Assembly: GCF_000226975.2 (NCBI RefSeq)
Contig: NZ_CP019285.1
Span: forward strand, 3,658,001 to 3,722,000
Direction of reading: 5' to 3'
Length of the DNA stretch: 64,000 nt
Source of the DNA: Halobiforma lacisalsi AJ5
Lineage (GTDB): Archaea; Halobacteriota; Halobacteria; Halobacteriales; Natrialbaceae
This document shows, piece after piece, positions 62,390-64,000 of the stretch (the first letter of the stretch is position 1; the number at the start of each line of letters is the position of its first letter). Made by a program: the position numbers and the translations under genes. Below the pieces are notes generated by a model, which saw only the letters and a list, made by a program, of their open reading frames with translations, ran no database searches and was not told the DNA's origin.

Positions 62390-63225
62390 GGACCACCTCC
62401 GACACGGTCGGTCGACTCGTTGTCGGACCCGTCGGTCGACTCGGTGCCCGACTCGTCGTCCGAGTCGGAGGCCGCGTCTCCGTCCGCTCGTTCCGTCAGC
62501 CACGATTCGTACCCGTCCTCGTCGACCACCCGGACCGTCGACAGCATCTCGGGATGGCCCTCGCCGCACAGTTCGGCACAGTACAGGCGGTACTCCCCGG
62601 TTTCCGTCGGTTCCGTACGGATGAGGTGCGTCTCGCCCGGCACGGCGTCCTGTTTCAGTCCCAGCCCGGGCACGTGGACGGAGTGGATCACGTCCTCCGA
62701 GGTGACGTACAGGTACACAGGCCGGTTCGCGGGGAGCACCAGTTCGTCGTCGGTCGTCACGTCCTCGTCGAGGTACTCGAAGGTGTACTCCCACTGCTCG
62801 GTCGTGACGTTCACTTCGACGGCGCCCTCGGGCGCTCCGCCCGGTTCCTGGCCGCCGTGGGGGCCGTCGGGCAGCGTCGATACCGCCGGGTGGGCCAGCG
62901 CGTGGAACGACGCCGTGCCGACGAACAGCAACACGATCGCGGTCGCGATCGTCCAGGTAATCTCGAGTTGTCGGTTCTCACGGGTCGGTCGCGGCTCCTC
63001 GCCGCCGTTCCGGTCGCTACGGAACCGCCAGACCGTGTAGAGGAGGATGACCTCGACGAGGACCGCGATCGGCACCGCGAGATAGAGCAGTTGCCGGTTG
63101 AGCCGCCGGATGAGCTGATTCGTCACCGACCCCGATCCCGAACCGGCGACGGCGACGATCGGGACCGCCGCGAGCGTGAAGCCGAACAGCACGGCCGCGA
63201 CGGCGGCCCGGTGTGTCCGTCTCAT
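62386..63225 (-). CDS. cytochrome c oxidase subunit II (CuA site)
   Basis: A 279-residue subunit II. An N-terminal signal-anchor and a second helix (about residues 45-65 and 92-110) hold it in the membrane. The external cupredoxin domain has the CuA ligands His181, Cys216, Cys220, His224 and Met227 (CAELCGEGHPEM). The C-terminal tail is acidic and low-complexity, typical for haloarchaea. It receives electrons (probably from halocyanin or a cytochrome) and passes them to subunit I. First gene of the minus-strand oxidase operon here. Confidence 0.95.
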   Translation of the reverse strand: MRRTHRAAVAAVLFGFTLAAVPIVAVAGSGSGSVTNQLIRRLNRQLLYLAVPIAVLVEVILLYTVWRFRSDRNGGEEPRPTRENRQLEITWTIATAIVLLFVGTASFHALAHPAVSTLPDGPHGGQEPGGAPEGAVEVNVTTEQWEYTFEYLDEDVTTDDELVLPANRPVYLYVTSEDVIHSVHVPGLGLKQDAVPGETHLIRTEPTETGEYRLYCAELCGEGHPEMLSTVRVVDEDGYESWLTERADGDAASDSDDESGTESTDGSDNESTDRVGGGP

Positions 63226-63362
63226 CCACGGGGTGGCCTACATCAACTCCCGGCATAAGCGTTTGTCCGGGAACAGCCAGTCCCGTTCGGCGGCGCCCGT
63301 ACCGCCTGCGCTACCGGCGATCCGGGGTACGGTTTATTCCGCTCGCAGACGAACGCTGGCGT

Positions 63363-63596
63363 ATGCTCGAGTGGCTCTCTCGAGAAACGGTCGTCGACAT
63401 CTCGATCAACGCGGTCCCGGTGCTCATCCTCGCCTACTTCGCGGTACTCTTCGAGGTGGCGTCGCCCTGGGAGTTCGATCCGCTGGCGGTAGTCCTCACC
63501 CACACGTTGACGCTGTTCCCGCTGCTCGTCCTCGTGTGTGCCACGTACCTCGTCGCCAGAGTGATCGAACGGGACGCGACCCGGTCGTCGGGGTGA
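63363..63596 (+). CDS. 77-residue two-helix membrane protein
   Basis: A 77-residue protein with helices at about 15-32 and 45-65, ending in a short charged tail. Small proteins of this kind accompany the oxidase genes of haloarchaea. A TATA-like ggtttattcc lies ~25-30 nt before the ATG. Role unknown. Confidence 0.7.
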   Translation: MLEWLSRETVVDISINAVPVLILAYFAVLFEVASPWEFDPLAVVLTHTLTLFPLLVLVCATYLVARVIERDATRSSG

Positions 63597-63702
63597 CCGA
63601 GCGCGGGTCGACGTCGGATCGACGGGTTGCACACGGCGCGCCCGTTGCCGACGACGATTTCCGGTCGGGAGTTTAAGCGGTCGGCGCTCGTATACGTAAC
63701 CG

Positions 63703-63834
63703 ATGGCGCACCCGTTCCCGTCCGTATACACGCCCCAGGGAGCGTTCGCGTACATGATGGCCGTCCTCCTGCTCGCGCTGGTGGCTGGACTCGTCTACCT
63801 CGCAGCGTTTACCGGCGCGAGCGTCCCGTTTTAG
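63703..63834 (+). CDS. 43-residue single-TM protein
   Basis: A short gene encoding MAHPFPSVYTPQGAFAYMMA followed by one long hydrophobic helix and the end TGASVPF. A TATA-like gtttaag lies ~28 nt before the ATG. It is probably another small component of the oxidase cluster. Confidence 0.65.
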   Translation: MAHPFPSVYTPQGAFAYMMAVLLLALVAGLVYLAAFTGASVPF

Positions 63835-64000
63835 GCTGCGTCGGAACCGCTGCTCGAGGCGATCGGTTGCCGTTCGAACCCCAAACTGCATGAGGCCGGT
63901 ATTTACACCGAAGACACCGTGCTGGAGGGCTTCGACGTCCGGGAGATTGCTACGACTGCGGTTCGTCCGACCTGCGGGGCGAGTACGTCGGCGGCCGGTT
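63835..64000. other. window end, unresolved
   Basis: After the 43-residue protein there is a TATA-like gtatttacacc (about 63899-63909). Beyond it one plus-strand frame reads CYDCGSSDLRGEYVGG, a zinc-ribbon-like stretch that would be the start of a gene running out of the window. Another frame beginning at a GTG (63919) also stays open. I cannot decide between them. Confidence 0.3.

Overview
The window looks like chromosomal DNA of a haloarchaeon (class Halobacteria; a Natrialbales-like member is a guess). The reasons are a high G+C content with many ctcgag/tcgac motifs, very acidic proteins, TATA boxes about 25-30 nt before leaderless starts, ATGA/GTGA overlaps between genes, archaeal lineage markers (PGF-CTERM surface protein, archaetidylserine decarboxylase-like enzyme, CbtA/CbtB, UPF0179, Lhr-type helicase) and many small zinc-ribbon and membrane proteins typical of haloarchaea. 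I see no rRNA, tRNA, CRISPR array or complete insertion sequence.

Layout. 1-2123: the 3' end of an ABC-2 exporter operon (minus strand), a START-like protein and an HxlR regulator. 2188-6512: a patch of visibly lower G+C with an SDR dehydrogenase, an overlapping two-gene unit (an 802-residue four-TM protein of unknown family plus a divergent Nudix protein) and a possible antisense gene remnant. 6538-7475: two conserved haloarchaeal proteins. 8152-15985: a four-gene stress operon, PrkA-PrkA-UPF0229(YeaH)-SpoVR(YcgB). 16062-20320: a HEAT-repeat protein, YjbQ, GDPD, a response regulator, a second SDR and small regulators. 20413-22654: glutamine synthetase, a zinc ribbon and a thioredoxin. 22706-26694: an exonuclease/helicase pair resembling bacterial MrfB/MrfA. 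26749-29721: small DNA-binding and zinc proteins, a frameshifted cupin, then cbtB-cbtA plus a [2Fe-2S] protein. 29722-32946: an accessory zone with gene remnants, a PAS/GAF histidine kinase, and a breakpoint where a response-regulator fragment and a PadR-regulator fragment meet. 32947-43857: a PGF-CTERM protein, an Lhr-type helicase, a second histidine kinase, a receiver-like protein without its phospho-acceptor, a PSD-like decarboxylase and a multi-TM permease-like protein. 43947-55055: carB, rhomboid protease, a d1-type propeller protein, an Lrp/AsnC regulator, an MTH865-like protein and thiolase. 55181-63834: an aa3-type terminal oxidase cluster (subunits I, II and III, a copper P-type ATPase of CcoI/FixI style, and several small membrane proteins).

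Working together. The PrkA operon appears to be one transcript with tight gene junctions. Two of its junctions carry an exact direct repeat of the next start region (10 bp before UPF0229, 8 bp before SpoVR). The second encloses a 98-bp, three-hairpin insert that leaves a 37-codon mini-ORF overlapping the SpoVR start. The MrfB/MrfA-like pair probably acts in DNA lesion processing. The PGF-CTERM protein and the PSD-like decarboxylase fit the archaeosortase lipid-anchoring pathway. The oxidase subunits, copper ATPase and small membrane proteins form a respiratory module. Best candidates for undescribed biology are the TM/Nudix two-gene unit (3056-6254), the palindromic insert between UPF0229 and SpoVR, and the HhH-containing MrfB-like protein.
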